From positions 1,612,001-1,676,000 of the forward strand of contig OZ242009.1 of the NCBI GenBank assembly GCA_965204715.1: a stretch of DNA of 64,000 nt, in the 5' to 3' direction. The position numbers and the translations under genes were made by a program. This stretch comes from CATOSP01 sp965204715 (lineage in GTDB: Bacteria > Chloroflexota > Dehalococcoidia > Lucifugimonadales > UBA3495). The stretch's first letter is position 1, and every line of letters starts with the position of its first letter. The notes beneath the pieces are model-generated. The model was not told where the DNA came from. It saw only the letters and a list, made by a program, of their open reading frames with translations, and did no database searches. This document shows, one piece after another, positions 62,486-64,000 of the stretch.

Positions 62486-63574
62486 CTACGCCACCTGGTA
62501 CTGGGCTACTGCGTCCTGGCTGAAAGTGAGGCCCAGGCCGGGCTTGTCGGGGACTACCAGTTCGCCGTCTACTATGTCGGGGGTCTCGTCGAACAGGCGC
62601 AGGCTCCAGGGCATGTACTCCACCGTGAGGCCGTTGGGTACGGCCGCCATTAGCTGGACGTGCATCTCGGGGATCAGGTGGCTGACCACCGGGATGTTGA
62701 ACGCCTCGGCCATTCCCGCCACCTTGCGCCAGGGGGTGATGCCGCCGACCCGGAGCAGGTCGATCATCACGATGTCGATGGACCGGGCCTCCAGCATGTG
62801 ACGGAAAGGAGTGATGCCATAGACGTACTCGCCGGCGCAGATGGGCGTGGTCAGGGCGTCGGCCACCCGGGCCAGGCCGTGGACGTCGTCGTGGGCCACC
62901 ACGTCCTCAAGCCAGAAGAGGTGCAGGTCTTCAACGCGGCTGCCTATCTCGATGGCCTGGTTCACGTTCCATAGCTGGTTGATGTCGCACATCAGGTCGA
63001 TGTCGGGGCCGACGCCCTCGCGCAGCACCCGCATCCGGGCAACCTCCCGCTCGGCGGTGGGTTCGGCGCCCATCTGGGTCTTCATCTGCCTGAAACCCAT
63101 GTCCACCAGGCGAGGTCCGGCTTCGGCCAGGTATTCGATGCTCATGGGGCGCATCAGCGCGCCGCTGGCGTAGGTTGGGACCCGGTCCCGGTATCCGCCC
63201 AGCAGGGAGCAGACCGACTGGTCCAGCGCCTTGCCCTTGATGTCCCAGAGGGCCTGGTCCACCGCGGACAGGGCTAGGGAGAATATTCCCCCCGGACCCG
63301 CGCCGCCTGCCGCCTGGCGCAGGTCTGCCGTCACGGACTCCACGGGCATGGGGTCACGCCCTATGATCAATTCGCACAAGGCATCGACAGCTTCCTTCAG
63401 TGACCTGGTCAGGGGGCCGCCGAAGAAGGTCAGACCTATGCCCTGGATGCCCTCGTCGGTGTTCAACTCCAGGGTCACGAACTCGCGGGTGGCGTTGCCC
63501 TGGTCAACACCTACTATGAGCGGATTGTCGGCGGGGGTGCGGAGTATCCGGGTGGTGTGGCTGGTCACTCTCAT
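62486..63574 (-). CDS. Mandelate racemase/muconate lactonizing enzyme family protein
   Basis: A 362-residue enolase-superfamily enzyme. The barrel base region is GFRQMKTQMG (Lys about 164). Metal ligands are the Asp in DLMCDINQLWN (about 195), Glu in LFWLEDVVAHDD (about 221) and Glu in TPICAGEYVYG (about 247). A candidate His is in VVSHLIPEMHVQ (about 297). The N-terminal capping domain has GIQGIGLTFFGG. It abstracts the alpha proton of a carboxylate, as in acid-sugar dehydration or racemisation. SAR202 Chloroflexota are known for many enolase-superfamily paralogues. Start ATG 63574. Confidence 0.86.
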   Translation of the reverse strand: MRVTSHTTRILRTPADNPLIVGVDQGNATREFVTLELNTDEGIQGIGLTFFGGPLTRSLKEAVDALCELIIGRDPMPVESVTADLRQAAGGAGPGGIFSLALSAVDQALWDIKGKALDQSVCSLLGGYRDRVPTYASGALMRPMSIEYLAEAGPRLVDMGFRQMKTQMGAEPTAEREVARMRVLREGVGPDIDLMCDINQLWNVNQAIEIGSRVEDLHLFWLEDVVAHDDVHGLARVADALTTPICAGEYVYGITPFRHMLEARSIDIVMIDLLRVGGITPWRKVAGMAEAFNIPVVSHLIPEMHVQLMAAVPNGLTVEYMPWSLRLFDETPDIVDGELVVPDKPGLGLTFSQDAVAQYQVA

Positions 63575-63629
63575 GCTTTCGGTCCTTCTGATTGTTGATT
63601 AGGCCGCAGACAACCATACCCGCCACTGG

Positions 63630-63649
63630 ATTCCCGCCTTCGCGGGAAT
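63630..63649. repeat. REP-like palindrome
   Basis: ATTCCCGCCTTCGCGGGAAT, with arms ATTCCCGC and GCGGGAAT around CTTC, followed by GACGG. This is a widespread bacterial intergenic palindrome type. It lies between the enolase-superfamily gene and the TPP enzyme gene. Confidence 0.65.
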
Positions 63650-63691
63650 GACGGACGTGGCAAGGAATGGATGTAGTGTGGCGGAAGCCGA

Positions 63692-64000
63692 CTACGGGGT
63701 AGCTCCGAACTCTTCCATCAGGTCGGCGAAGGCATTGCGGGGCCGACCGCCCCGGCTGGCCGCCCGTTCTTCGGGGAGGCGGATGTCGGGGATGGTCTTG
63801 ACCCACACCAGCACCGGCCCTTCCTGGTTCAAGACCTCCTCGGCCTGGGTGGCGAAGTCCTCAAGGTCGCTGAACTCGTAGACGTGGCGGTATCCGGAGG
63901 CACGGGCCATGTCTGCGTAGTCGGTGACGCCCGCCCCGGGGACGTCCTGCCCGCCGGTGGTGGCGTAGACACCATTGTCCATGACGAAGTGGTACATGTT
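63692..64000 (-). CDS. TPP-dependent enzyme, C-terminal part (cut by window end)
   Basis: The last about 103 residues of a thiamine-pyrophosphate-binding protein. FVMDNGVYATTGGQDVPGAG is the end of the TPP motif (DN-x-Y-x-TGGQ), as in sulfopyruvate or phosphonopyruvate decarboxylase beta subunits. PVLVWVKTIPDIRLPEERAA follows. The frame runs off the window at 64000, so the start is outside. The reaction is probably decarboxylation of a 2-oxo acid. Confidence 0.75.
   Translation of the reverse strand, partial: NMYHFVMDNGVYATTGGQDVPGAGVTDYADMARASGYRHVYEFSDLEDFATQAEEVLNQEGPVLVWVKTIPDIRLPEERAASRGGRPRNAFADLMEEFGATP

Overview
The window is a high-GC bacterial chromosome segment. Its gene content fits a Chloroflexota (SAR202/Dehalococcoidia-like) heterotroph. 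This is an inference from flavin-dependent LLM-class oxidoreductases, an enolase-superfamily (mandelate racemase type) enzyme, an aldehyde oxidase/xanthine dehydrogenase-type large subunit, two zinc alcohol dehydrogenases, MmgE/PrpD, TPP-dependent enzymes, MOSC and NIPSNAP proteins, and a 23S rRNA gene with no 16S or 5S beside it. A 16S sequence or ribosomal-protein phylogeny would be needed to fix the taxon.

Layout. 1-1000: end of mobA and a cupin. 1067-1633: an ISAs1-type transposase remnant. 1744-7812: a 2-oxoacid:ferredoxin oxidoreductase cluster (gamma/ferredoxin fusion, alpha, beta) and an acyl-CoA synthetase, with a PaREP1/HEPN-like gene and a small membrane-protein gene placed between the subunits. 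7851-9054: a two-gene DUF6978-like/DUF1828 unit. 9169-13383: dienelactone hydrolase, lipoprotein, NHL-repeat protein and MmgE/PrpD. 13464-15071: a TcmP/DUF5131 (three-Cys) pair whose second gene carries an in-frame amber codon. 15402-18311: MOSC, enoyl-CoA hydratase, HicB/HicA and a methyltransferase. 18380-21966: a strong promoter, an orphan 23S rRNA gene bracketed by a long processing stem, initiator tRNA-Met and a terminator. 22024-28315: RelBE remnants, a nuclease-like gene, a hydroxy-acid oxidase, and a restriction endonuclease gene split by an IS5-family element next to its methyltransferase. 28364-43000: catabolic enzymes, a methyltransferase-endonuclease fusion, HicAB remnants, VapBC coupled to a TPR lipoprotein, and an M20 peptidase. 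43128-44833: a complete ISKra4-type element. 45025-57814: further catabolic and redox genes with short AT-richer insertions. 57973-62020: a DNA methylase gene broken by a second IS5 copy and by frameshifts, followed by a NotI-like endonuclease. 62151-64000: NIPSNAP, an enolase-superfamily enzyme and the end of a TPP enzyme.

The metabolic genes look like short independent transcription units for oxidising and rearranging organic acids, alcohols and acyl-CoAs. The accessory layer is dominated by restriction-modification and toxin-antitoxin genes, and most of these are damaged in a consistent way. Two copies of the same IS5-type element each interrupt a restriction-modification gene, each with a TTAG target duplication, and removing either copy rejoins the reading frame exactly. 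In three toxin-antitoxin loci (two HicAB, one RelBE) the antitoxin frame is open while the toxin is truncated or lacks a start. Several genes also differ from an intact frame by one base, which could be real decay or residual sequencing error; raw-read checks would decide.
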